Assembly: GCA_026416755.1 (NCBI GenBank)
Contig: JAOAEP010000170.1
Span: forward strand, 1-15,704
Length of the DNA stretch: 15,704 nucleotides
DNA from: a bacterium
GTDB taxonomy: Bacteria; Ratteibacteria; UBA8468; B48-G9; JAFGKM01
Reading direction: 5' to 3'
A model generated the notes under the pieces. The model was given only the letters and a program-made list of their open reading frames with translations, was not told the origin of the DNA and searched no databases. Below, one piece after another: positions 1 to 7,040 of the stretch. A program made the translations under genes and the position numbers. The stretch's first letter is position 1. Every line of letters begins with the position of its first letter.

Positions 1-266
1 GAAAATAATTTAATTGGTGCTAAAAATAAATCATTATAAACAGGTGGAAATTGTGGAAAAAATAAAATTGATACATGGAAATTTTCTTTTTCAAAATTTC
101 TTTTAATATAAGGTTTTCTTATATATCCTCTTATACTGGAAGCAAATAAGATATAAAAATTTTCCTTATCAATTTTTTGAAGATTTTTTATAAGATGATA
201 AGCATACCAGTTTATCCCAGTTTTCTTTTTTGAAATTAAAGAAAAAATATCAATACCTATTTTCAT
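1..266 (-). CDS. Glycosyltransferase family 4-like, N-terminal fragment (cut by window edge)
   Basis: The reading frame starts at an ATG complementary to 264-266 and stays open to the window edge, giving 88 codons of an incomplete protein. It begins MKIGIDIFSLISKKKTGI and continues WYAYHLIKNL. This resembles the start of GT-B glycosyltransferases of the GT4 type: a first beta strand, a loop containing TGI, then a helix ending in a leucine-rich stretch. A later segment, FFPQFPPVYNDLF, fits the hydrophobic 'seen from a distance' region of such N-terminal domains. Donor and acceptor cannot be told, because the nucleotide-sugar-binding C-terminal half lies outside the window. The gene follows the nucleotidyltransferase stop after 21 bp on the same strand and is probably the last visible gene of that operon. 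Its Shine-Dalgarno is weak (GAAG directly before the ATG). The family call is an inference from the N-terminus only. Confidence 0.6.
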   Translation of the reverse strand, partial: MKIGIDIFSLISKKKTGINWYAYHLIKNLQKIDKENFYILFASSIRGYIRKPYIKRNFEKENFHVSILFFPQFPPVYNDLFLAPIKLF

Positions 267-287
267 CTTCAATCTATCAATAAAAAG

Positions 288-1670
288 TTATAAATTTATA
301 AGTTTTTCAAGATTTTCAATTAAAAATTTTCTTAAAACTCTCTTCTTATTTTGCAACTTTTTTTCTATAACTAAGTTTTCTAAATATTCTTTTATGTTTC
401 CTACTTTCTTCCCAGGAGGAATTTTTAAAATCTCCATAATATCAAACCCGTTTATTGCAAGTTTAAAAGAAGAAAGTTTATCTCTTCTATTAATATCTTT
501 AATCCTTTCTTCAAGTACCTCAAGTCGTTTTAATGCTTCTCTAATTTTTTGTAGATTTCTACTGGTTAAATCACTTTTTGCAAGAATAAAAAGTGCTTTC
601 ATATCTTTTCCAATTTCTTTTATAAATCGTCTTAAAGCACTATCACTTGGATTTTCTTTTGCAAGTAAATGAGGTCTTAAATGAAACCTTATCAATTTCC
701 CAATAAATTTTGCATTTTCTTCACTTATTTTTAATCTTTTACAGATTTTATAAGCCATTTTTTCTCCAATAAATTCATGTCTATGAAAACTTACTTTATT
801 GTTTTCTATTTTTAAAGTGTATGGTTTACCTATATCATGAAGCAAAGCAGATAATCTTATATAAACATTCTTTGTAAGTTTTGAAGCATTATCAAGTGTT
901 TTTAAGGTATGGGGAAGCAGATCTTTACAAGGATGGTCTGTCTTTTTTTCTTTTAAATTTGCTATTTCAGGAAGAATAATTTCAAGGAGCCCAATTTTAT
1001 TCATTAATTCAAAACCAATAGAAGGAGTTGAGCATTCTAATATTTTCATTATTTCATCAGCGATTCTTTCTTCACTGACAATTCTTATTCTCTCTTTATT
1101 TTTTTTCATCCCTTCTAAGGTATTTTGCTCAATATTGAATTTAAATTTTGTTGCAAATCTTATTCCTCTTAAAATTCTTAATGGGTCATCATAAAAGGTC
1201 TTATCAGGGTCAATTGGTGTCTTTATAATCTTTCTTTTTATATCGCCTCTTCCATCAAATGGGTCAAGAAATTCTCCAGTTATTAAATTCTGAGCAATCG
1301 CATTTATAGTAAAATCTCTTCTCTTAAGGTCTTCATAAATAGTAGTTTTCTCAACAAAAGGTTTCCTTGAATCTTCTGGATAACTCTCTTTTCTTGCAGT
1401 AGCAAATTCAAGTTTAATTTCATTTATTTCAATCATAGCGGTCCCAAATCTTCCATAAAAAATTGGTTCAGGAAGTTTAAATTTTTTTGAAATTTCTCTT
1501 GCTATTTCAAGTGCATCTTTTTCCATAACAAAATCAATATCTTTACTTTTCCTTTTTAAAATTTTATCTCTTATAAATCCTCCTACAAGATATATTGTTA
1601 ATTTTTTTTCCAAACAAAAGTTTTTTATTTTTTCTATTATCTCCTCTACCTTAATTTCTTCTCCTTTCAT
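288..1670 (-). CDS. cca: CCA tRNA nucleotidyltransferase / poly(A) polymerase family protein with HD domain
   Basis: This 460-residue protein is a class II nucleotidyltransferase that probably adds or repairs the 3' CCA of tRNA in the cytoplasm. The head domain shows the GG motif at residues 30-31 followed by R34, the metal-binding DID at 44-46, RRDFTINAIA at 117-126, and the helical-neck motif DDPLRILRGIRFA at 161-173. The EERIADE segment near 200-206 matches the nucleotide-recognition EExxR element of class II enzymes. An HD domain follows, with LLHDIGKP at 277-284 and further histidines near 296-334, which suggests a metal-dependent phosphatase/phosphodiesterase module as in many bacterial CCA enzymes. 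The start overlaps the stop of the upstream 121-residue gene as ATGA, so translation is probably coupled; no clear Shine-Dalgarno is visible. Poly(A) polymerases and A-adding enzymes share this architecture. The family is certain, the exact activity less so. Confidence 0.9.
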   Translation of the reverse strand: MKGEEIKVEEIIEKIKNFCLEKKLTIYLVGGFIRDKILKRKSKDIDFVMEKDALEIAREISKKFKLPEPIFYGRFGTAMIEINEIKLEFATARKESYPEDSRKPFVEKTTIYEDLKRRDFTINAIAQNLITGEFLDPFDGRGDIKRKIIKTPIDPDKTFYDDPLRILRGIRFATKFKFNIEQNTLEGMKKNKERIRIVSEERIADEIMKILECSTPSIGFELMNKIGLLEIILPEIANLKEKKTDHPCKDLLPHTLKTLDNASKLTKNVYIRLSALLHDIGKPYTLKIENNKVSFHRHEFIGEKMAYKICKRLKISEENAKFIGKLIRFHLRPHLLAKENPSDSALRRFIKEIGKDMKALFILAKSDLTSRNLQKIREALKRLEVLEERIKDINRRDKLSSFKLAINGFDIMEILKIPPGKKVGNIKEYLENLVIEKKLQNKKRVLRKFLIENLEKLINL

Positions 1671-2032
1671 TTTTCAATCCCGTAAATTATATCTTCAATT
1701 TCAACAAAATCAATGTTATAACCTTTTAAAATCTTTTTTAAATTTGTTTTACTTATAGCACTTAAAGAAACAATTAAATTTTGAGAAACAAGGAAGTTTT
1801 TACCCACTTTTATAAAGGCCCCATTTTTACCTGTAAGAAAAATTCCAATATATCCTTTCTCATCTTTACATAAGGTTCCTATCACCGGAATCCTTGTAAA
1901 TTTAGAAAAATCACTCCATACAGAACAAACTCTTAACCTTCTAATTTTACCTGTTTCATCTTTTATTCTTATACTTTTTATTTCAACTCTATTTTTCGCT
2001 ATTTCAAATCTCCCTATCTTTTTCCATAACAT
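1667..2032 (-). CDS. Hypothetical protein, 121 residues, between MFS transporter and cca
   Basis: I do not recognise this protein. It is basic and soluble-looking, with no signal peptide or membrane segment. It begins MLWKKIGRFEIAKNRVEIKSIRIKDETG and alternates short beta-prone segments with charged turns. The middle carries VIGTLCKDEKGYIGIFLTGKNGAFIKVGKNFLV, and the C-terminus (NLKKILKGYNIDFVEIEDIIYG) looks like a helix plus strand. Two cysteines (C36 and C55) are too far apart to suggest a standard zinc knuckle. The gene is probably real: it sits tightly inside an operon, overlapping the end of the transporter gene by 29 bp and the start of cca by 4 bp (ATGA), and an AGAAG stretch precedes its ATG. 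The tight coupling to cca hints at a role near RNA metabolism, but no function can be assigned from sequence alone. Confidence 0.75.
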   Translation of the reverse strand: MLWKKIGRFEIAKNRVEIKSIRIKDETGKIRRLRVCSVWSDFSKFTRIPVIGTLCKDEKGYIGIFLTGKNGAFIKVGKNFLVSQNLIVSLSAISKTNLKKILKGYNIDFVEIEDIIYGIEK

Positions 2033-3170
2033 TTTTCTTCTTTAATTGTAATAAAAGGAAAACAAAAGAAAAAGTTTCCATTATTAGAGTGTAAATCCAT
2101 ATAATTTTAATATTTCTTTCATATAAAAAACCAACAATACTACTCCCAACGAAAAGACCAAATCCATAGATATTATTGAATATTCCATAAGCAAATCCTC
2201 TTTTAGAACTAGTAATTATATCTGCAATAGAAGCCCTTAAAATAGTTTCATGACATCCTATAATAATACCAAAAATTATAATGCCTATAATAATAAAATA
2301 TATGTTCAAAGAAAGAGTAAAAATTGGTAAAAATATTGTTAAAATTGGAACTAAAAGAAGAGTTTTAAGTTTTATTTTATCATATAAGTACCCGATAAAT
2401 ATTGCAATAATCCCATCAATAGCCATAGCGATCATGTAAAAAATAGGAATTTTTGAAACAGAAATAACATTTTTTATTTTAATATGATAGGCAATAATTG
2501 GAAAGTTAATAAGTCCACATATTGAAAAAAAGACAAAAAGTAAATAGTAAATAAAACTTTGGTTTATATTTTCTTTTATTTTTTTAGGATTTCTTTCTGA
2601 TATATCAAAATTATAGTTCTTTCTTAAAAAAATGAGTGTAAATATAAGAAAAAAACATGGTATCCACATTAAATGAAAAGCAAAAGAGAATTTTTTCATT
2701 TTTTCAAGAGAATAAAAAAATATTAAAGGACCTAAAAAAGCACCTATTTGGTCCAAAACTTCATGGATACCAAAACTTTTACCATAACCAATATTTTCAC
2801 CTACAAAGGAAATTAGAGTATCCCTTGCTGGAGTTCTGATTGCTTTACCAATTCTTTCAAATAAAATTAATAAAATGGCTATCTGCCATATTTTTGTAAA
2901 GGCAAGAAAAGGTAAACAGCATATAAGTGAATATCCAATAATAGTAAGAGGCCAGTATAATTTTTTTTTATCAGAAATATATCCAGAAAAAAATCTTAAA
3001 GAATATGTCAAAAATTCGCCCAAACCAGAAAAAAAACCAATTACAAAAGCAGTCGCACCTAAAGAAGCAAGAAATGGTCCACTTATACTTCTTACTCCTT
3101 CATAAACAATATCTCCAAATAAACTTACTATACCAAAAAGTAAAATTGTAAAAAGCGCTTTATTTTTCAT
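2004..3170 (-). CDS. Major facilitator superfamily (MFS) transporter
   Basis: This 388-residue protein is an inner-membrane secondary transporter of unknown substrate. It is strongly hydrophobic, with about eleven to twelve membrane segments beginning at residue 7. It has the N-terminal signature GDIVYEGVRSISGPFLASLGATAFVIGFFSGLGE (given here in shortened form: GDIVYEGVRSISGP, then LGATAFVIG) typical of an MFS subgroup annotated only as 'MFS transporter'. Loop 2-3 carries an MFS-like motif (RFFSGYISDKKKLYW), and a second half-repeat carries GYLYDKIKLKTLL. FERIGKAIRTPARDTLI near residues 105-121 resembles the corresponding loop of efflux-type members. A charged cytoplasmic loop near residues 185-205 separates the two halves. 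It is the first gene of the minus-strand operon. A promoter candidate lies immediately upstream with no recognisable Shine-Dalgarno, so it may have a very short leader. Length is normal for the family. Confidence 0.9.
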   Translation of the reverse strand: MKNKALFTILLFGIVSLFGDIVYEGVRSISGPFLASLGATAFVIGFFSGLGEFLTYSLRFFSGYISDKKKLYWPLTIIGYSLICCLPFLAFTKIWQIAILLILFERIGKAIRTPARDTLISFVGENIGYGKSFGIHEVLDQIGAFLGPLIFFYSLEKMKKFSFAFHLMWIPCFFLIFTLIFLRKNYNFDISERNPKKIKENINQSFIYYLLFVFFSICGLINFPIIAYHIKIKNVISVSKIPIFYMIAMAIDGIIAIFIGYLYDKIKLKTLLLVPILTIFLPIFTLSLNIYFIIIGIIIFGIIIGCHETILRASIADIITSSKRGFAYGIFNNIYGFGLFVGSSIVGFLYERNIKIIWIYTLIMETFSFVFLLLQLKKKNVMEKDREI

Positions 3171-3182
3171 ATTTAAAAGTTT

Positions 3183-3211
3183 ATCTTACTTGACATAAAA
3201 AAGCAAATCAA
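3183..3211 (-). promoter_or_regulatory. Candidate sigma70-type promoter for the minus-strand operon
   Basis: Read on the minus strand, TTGATT (complement of 3206-3211) is followed after exactly 17 bp by TAAGAT (complement of 3183-3188). Each hexamer matches the consensus at four of six positions or better. Transcription would begin near 3176, only about six bases before the transporter ATG at 3170. No Shine-Dalgarno is visible in that space, so the first gene would be nearly leaderless. The candidate overlaps the plus-strand promoter, so the two could compete for polymerase. Confidence 0.4.
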
Positions 3212-3218
3212 ATAAAAT
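3190..3218 (+). promoter_or_regulatory. Strong sigma70-type promoter for the nusA operon
   Basis: A perfect -35 hexamer TTGACA (3190-3195) is separated by 17 bp from TAAAAT (3213-3218), which differs from the -10 consensus at one position. The predicted start near 3225 leaves a leader of about 13 bases, just enough for the GAGGTGAT ribosome-binding site (3227-3234) before the nusA ATG at 3238. It is the only clear promoter upstream of the thirteen-gene plus-strand run. Confidence 0.65.
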
Positions 3219-3237
3219 TTAATATAGAGGTGATAAA

Positions 3238-4209
3238 ATGAAGAAGGAAATAATTTCTTTACTTGAATATTGGGAGAAAGAAAAGGGAATAGAAAAAAAT
3301 CAGTTGATAGAATCATTGGAAGATGGCCTTTTGACAGTTTACAGAAAAAAGGCCCAACTTCCAAAACAAATAAAGATTAAGATTAATCCAGAAACAGGTG
3401 ATATAATGTTCATAAATGAAAAAGGTGAAGAAGTTCCACCTCCTTCTTTTCCATGGGAAAGAATTGCTGCTCAAACTGCCCGCCATGTTTTAATACAAAA
3501 AATTAAAGAGGCAGAAAAAAATACAGTTTACAATGAGTTCAAAAATCTTGAAGGAGAAGTAATAAGCGGAAGGGTTGAAAGATTTGAAAACGATAATATT
3601 ATAGTTGCTGTTGGAAAAACTGAAGGTGTGTTGCCACATCATCATAAATTACAAAATGACCACTTCAAAATAGGAGATGCTATAAAATGTTATTTATTGG
3701 AAGTAAGACCTCCTTCTAAAGGAAATTATCAATTAATTTTTTCAAGAACTCATCCAAATTTTGTTAAGAAATTACTTGAAAGTGAAATACCTGAAATAAA
3801 AGAAGGATTAGTAGAAATAATGGCAATTGCAAGATTCCCCGGGGATTTAACAAAAGTGGCTGTTTTTTCTAAAGACGAAAAAATTGACCCTGTAGGAACA
3901 TGTATAGGAGATAAGGCATCAAGAATAAAGAATATTGTTAAAGAATTAAAAGGAGAAAAAATAGAAGTAGTTGCATGGAGTGACGATATAATAAAGTATA
4001 TCAAAAATTCTCTTGCTCCTGCAAAGTGTAATGAGGTTTATATAGATATGGAAAAAAAAGAAGCAATTGCAGTTGTTGATGATGAACAACTTTTCCTTGC
4101 CATAGGGAAAAAAGGACAAAATGTACGACTTGCTTCTAAATTGACTGGTTGGAACATTAAAGTTTTTAAGATGTCTGAATACAAAAAGGAACCAAATACT
4201 GAAAAATGA
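3238..4209 (+). CDS. nusA: Transcription elongation/termination factor NusA (short form)
   Basis: NusA binds RNA polymerase and nascent RNA and modulates pausing, termination and antitermination. The 323-residue protein has an N-terminal polymerase-binding domain (about 1-100), an S1 domain (about 106-171, starting GEVISGRVERF), KH1 (about 185-246, with DPVGTCIGDKASRI at 217-230) and KH2 (about 250-312, with AIGKKGQNVRLASKLTGW at 288-305). It lacks the C-terminal acidic repeats of the E. coli protein, which is normal for many phyla. The start is supported by GAGGTGAT four bases upstream and a strong promoter. The stop overlaps the infB start as ATGA, implying coupled translation. RimP, which precedes nusA in many bacteria, is absent here; the gene upstream is divergent. 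As first gene of the long operon it is expected to be highly transcribed. Confidence 0.96.
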   Translation: MKKEIISLLEYWEKEKGIEKNQLIESLEDGLLTVYRKKAQLPKQIKIKINPETGDIMFINEKGEEVPPPSFPWERIAAQTARHVLIQKIKEAEKNTVYNEFKNLEGEVISGRVERFENDNIIVAVGKTEGVLPHHHKLQNDHFKIGDAIKCYLLEVRPPSKGNYQLIFSRTHPNFVKKLLESEIPEIKEGLVEIMAIARFPGDLTKVAVFSKDEKIDPVGTCIGDKASRIKNIVKELKGEKIEVVAWSDDIIKYIKNSLAPAKCNEVYIDMEKKEAIAVVDDEQLFLAIGKKGQNVRLASKLTGWNIKVFKMSEYKKEPNTEK

Positions 4210-6125
4210 GAATCTACGAATTTGCAAAGCAGAATAATTTACCAACTAAAGATTTAATTAAAATATTGGATGAAATTGGTATTAAGGGTAAACAAACTTT
4301 AAGTATTATAACAGAAGAGGAAATTAATAGATTTAAAGAAATATACTTCAAAAAAGAAAGAGAAAAAAAAGAGATTCTATTAACTGGAAAAGAAAATGTG
4401 AAAGAATTATCTCAAAAATTTGGAATACCATCTAATGAAATACTTAAATATCTTCTTGAGGAAAAAATAATAGTAAATATAAATCAAAAACTTGAAAAAG
4501 ATATAATTCAAAAAATATGTGAAAAATTCAATTTTATTCCTGTTTTTGAAAAAGAAGAAAAAGAAATTCAAGAAGAAAAAAAAGAAAAAATAGAAACACC
4601 CATATTGGTTAAAAGGGCTCCTGTAGTGACTGTAATGGGACATGTAGACCATGGAAAAACAACAATCCTTGATAAGATAAGGAATAGTAATGTAGCAGAA
4701 AAAGAAGTGGGACAAATTACTCAAAAGATAGGTGCTTATAAAGTTGATTTACCTGAAGGATCAATAGTTTTTCTTGATACGCCTGGGCATGAAGCATTCA
4801 CTGCAATGAGGGCTATGGGAGCTAAAATTACTGATATAGTAGTTCTTGTGGTTGCTGCTGATGAAGGAGTAAAACCACAAACTATTGAAGCATTAGACCA
4901 TGCCAAATCAGCGAATGTTCCTATAATAGTTGCTATAAATAAAATAGATAAACCAAATGCAAATCCTGAAAAAATAAAACAACAGTTATCAGAATATGGG
5001 TTAATACCGGAAGAATGGGGTGGAAATACTGTGTATGTAAATGTTTCAGGTTTAACAGGTGAAGGCATTAATGATTTACTTGAAATGATTCTCCTTGTGG
5101 GAGAAATGCTTGAATTAAAAGCAAATATAAATTGCAAATGTGAAGGTACAGTTATAGAATCATATCTTGATAAATTTAGAGGACCTGTAATAAGTATAAT
5201 TGTAGAAAATGGGAAATTAAAAGTTGGTGACCCTTTTGTAGTTGGGAATACATGGGGAAAGGTAAGGGCAATTATTGATGAATGGGGGAAAAGGTTAAAT
5301 GAGGCAGGACCTTCAACTCCTATAGAAATACTTGGAGCCCATGAAATAGTAATACCTGGAGAAAAACTTAAAGTTGTTGATTCTGAAAAAGAAGCAAAAG
5401 AAATTTCAGAAAATAGAAAGAGAGAAAAAGAAATATCAACAGTACTCCCTGTAAAAAGATTAAGTTTAAAAGACCTATATGAAGAGATTAAGAAAGGTGA
5501 AATTAAAGAATTAAAAATAATTTTAAAGACAGATTTTTATAACTCAATTGATGCTATTAAAAATATAATTTCTAAAATCCCACAAGATGAAATCAAGATA
5601 AATATAATTCATGCAGGAACAGGGCCAATAAACGAATCAGATGTTTTACTTGCTTCTGCATCAAATGGTATTGTCCTTGGATTTAAAGTTCCAATAGAAC
5701 CAAAGGCAAAAGAACTCGCAAAAAAGGAAAATGTTGAAATAAGAACATATGAAATTATATATGATATAGGAGATGAAATTGTAAAAGCAATTGAAGGAAT
5801 GCTTGAACCCGAGATTAAAGAAGAACTTATTGGGCAGGCGTTAGTAAAAAAAGTTTTCAAACTTGATAAAAATACTGTTGTCGCTGGATGTTTAGTAGTA
5901 AGTGGTAAAGTCGTTAGAAATTCCAAAGTAAAGATTGTTAGAAATGGAAAAATTATTTTTGAAGGGGTACTTACAAGTTTAAAAAGGTTTAAAGACAACG
6001 TAAATGAAGTAAATTACAATAATGAATGTGGTATAGGCGTGGAGAATTTTTATGATTTTGAGGAAGGGGATATAATTCAATCCTTTATAAATGTTGAAGT
6101 TCCAAGAAAACTAAAAGGAGTATAG
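4206..6125 (+). CDS. infB: Translation initiation factor IF-2
   Basis: IF-2 is the GTPase that places initiator tRNA on the small subunit and promotes subunit joining. The 639-residue protein has two IF2_N-type helical modules (about 1-45 and 62-112), a short glutamate/lysine-rich linker (about 115-131), and the G domain with G1 GHVDHGKT at 145-152, G3 DTPGHEAF at 191-198, G4 NKID at 245-248 and G5 VSGLTGEG at 280-287. Beta-barrel domains II, III and IV follow to the C-terminus. It is short for the family because the linker is reduced. The G5 loop has SGL where SAL or SAK is usual, a mild deviation. The ATG overlaps the nusA stop by four bases, so translation is probably coupled. The usual companions ylxR and rbfA are not found on either side. 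Confidence 0.97.
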   Translation: MRIYEFAKQNNLPTKDLIKILDEIGIKGKQTLSIITEEEINRFKEIYFKKEREKKEILLTGKENVKELSQKFGIPSNEILKYLLEEKIIVNINQKLEKDIIQKICEKFNFIPVFEKEEKEIQEEKKEKIETPILVKRAPVVTVMGHVDHGKTTILDKIRNSNVAEKEVGQITQKIGAYKVDLPEGSIVFLDTPGHEAFTAMRAMGAKITDIVVLVVAADEGVKPQTIEALDHAKSANVPIIVAINKIDKPNANPEKIKQQLSEYGLIPEEWGGNTVYVNVSGLTGEGINDLLEMILLVGEMLELKANINCKCEGTVIESYLDKFRGPVISIIVENGKLKVGDPFVVGNTWGKVRAIIDEWGKRLNEAGPSTPIEILGAHEIVIPGEKLKVVDSEKEAKEISENRKREKEISTVLPVKRLSLKDLYEEIKKGEIKELKIILKTDFYNSIDAIKNIISKIPQDEIKINIIHAGTGPINESDVLLASASNGIVLGFKVPIEPKAKELAKKENVEIRTYEIIYDIGDEIVKAIEGMLEPEIKEELIGQALVKKVFKLDKNTVVAGCLVVSGKVVRNSKVKIVRNGKIIFEGVLTSLKRFKDNVNEVNYNNECGIGVENFYDFEEGDIIQSFINVEVPRKLKGV

Positions 6126-6126
6126 A

Positions 6127-6462
6127 ATGAACTGTATATTCTGTAAAATTATAAATAAAGAAATAAAAAGCGATATAATTTATGAAAGTGAAGAACTGAT
6201 ATGCATAAGAGACATAAACCCACAAGCACCTGTCCATATACTTATAATTCCAAAAAAACATATTGAAAAACTTTATGAAATTGAAGATGAATTACTACTT
6301 GGAAAGATGTTAAAAATTGCTTGTGAAATAGCAAAAAAAGAAGGAATAAAAGAAACAGGCTTCAGAATAGTCATTAATACCAATAAAAATGCTGGACAAA
6401 GTGTTGAGCATGTTCATTTTCATCTTTTAGGTGGAAGATTGATGTTATGGCCACCTGGATAA
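6127..6462 (+). CDS. HIT family protein, HINT/PKCI-like nucleotide phosphoramidase
   Basis: This 111-residue protein is a histidine-triad hydrolase of the HINT branch, which cleaves adenosine 5'-phosphoramidates and related adenylates. The triad HVHFH lies at residues 95-99 within SVEHVHFHLLGGR. The protein ends in WPPG, the characteristic C-terminus of HINT proteins, and RDINPQAPVHILIIPKKHI (28-46) is the typical conserved centre. The N-terminal CIFC (3-6) is the CxxC zinc-site half seen in many bacterial members. The gene begins two bases after infB with AGGAG at 6116-6120. The physiological substrate is unknown; removal of aminoacyl-adenylates is suggested for the family. Length is complete for this class. 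Confidence 0.93.
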   Translation: MNCIFCKIINKEIKSDIIYESEELICIRDINPQAPVHILIIPKKHIEKLYEIEDELLLGKMLKIACEIAKKEGIKETGFRIVINTNKNAGQSVEHVHFHLLGGRLMLWPPG

Positions 6463-6470
6463 TTAAAAAA

Positions 6471-7040
6471 ATGAAAAAGTTAACTATAAGTTTAATATTT
6501 TGTTGTTTCCTTTCTTTTTTGTTTTTTACTTCTTGCAATAAAAGAGAAAGAGAAGAAAATTTAATAAAAAATGAAAAATTAACAAGATTTTCTTTAAAAC
6601 AATTTTCTCAAAATTACTCATTTACTTTGATGGGAGAAAGTGCAGAAGTTTTACAAAATGAGAATACAAGTATTATGAATCCAAGTTTCTCATTAAAAAC
6701 CGAAAGTGAAATAATTGAAATTAAAACTGATAAAGAAGGTAAAGGGGAAATTAAAATTGATCAGAAAAATAAAAAGATTAAAGAAGTTATAATTACAGGA
6801 AAAGTTCTAATTATTTATAGAGATATAAAAAGTGAAAAAATAAATATGGAAGTAACATGTGAAAAGGTAAGTTACATTGATCAGAAAAGAGAAATGATAT
6901 TTGAAGGTAGTCCCTTAATTAAAAGAGGTAAAAATAAGTTTTCAGGTGAAAAAATTATTTATAATATTGATAATGATACAATAGAAATAAAAGGAAATGT
7001 AAATGTTGAAATTATCCCTGAAGAAAAGTCCAATAAATAG
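6471..7040 (+). CDS. LptC/LptA-like lipoprotein (LPS export or OstA-like)
   Basis: This probable lipoprotein of 189 residues begins MKKLTISLIFCCFLSFLFFTSC, with a positively charged start, a hydrophobic core and a lipobox-like FTSC (C22). The mature part is beta-rich. The first half resembles LptC (SFTLMGESAEVL, then IIEIKTDKEG). The second half contains the OstA/LptA pattern: a KVSYIDQKREMIFEG strand pair, then FSGEKIIYNIDNDTIEIKGNV, with the terminal GNV motif. Proteins of this group bridge lipopolysaccharide between the inner-membrane ABC transporter and the outer membrane, so its presence argues for a diderm cell. I chose the ATG at 6471 because it gives a clean signal peptide and avoids overlap with the HIT gene. 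An upstream in-frame ATG at 6447, with GGAAG nine bases before it, would add eight residues and cannot be excluded. No lptA or lptB follows. Confidence 0.72.
   Translation: MKKLTISLIFCCFLSFLFFTSCNKREREENLIKNEKLTRFSLKQFSQNYSFTLMGESAEVLQNENTSIMNPSFSLKTESEIIEIKTDKEGKGEIKIDQKNKKIKEVIITGKVLIIYRDIKSEKINMEVTCEKVSYIDQKREMIFEGSPLIKRGKNKFSGEKIIYNIDNDTIEIKGNVNVEIIPEEKSNK
6991..6995 (+). promoter_or_regulatory. Ribosome-binding site for the spoIID-like gene
   Basis: AAGGA lies seven bases before the ATG at 7003 and inside the coding region of the preceding lipoprotein gene. It supports the ATG at 7003, which overlaps the upstream gene by 38 bp, over possible CTG or TTG starts a few codons later. Confidence 0.45.

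Noticed and set aside
2657..3105. Two plus-strand open frames of 60 and 76 codons opposite the MFS gene
   Set aside because: They are shadows of a clear membrane-transporter gene, with no recognisable domains or ribosome-binding sites.
3946..4724. Minus-strand open frames opposite nusA and infB
   Set aside because: They are phenylalanine/tyrosine-rich translations of the complement of lysine-rich coding sequence, as expected in AT-rich DNA.
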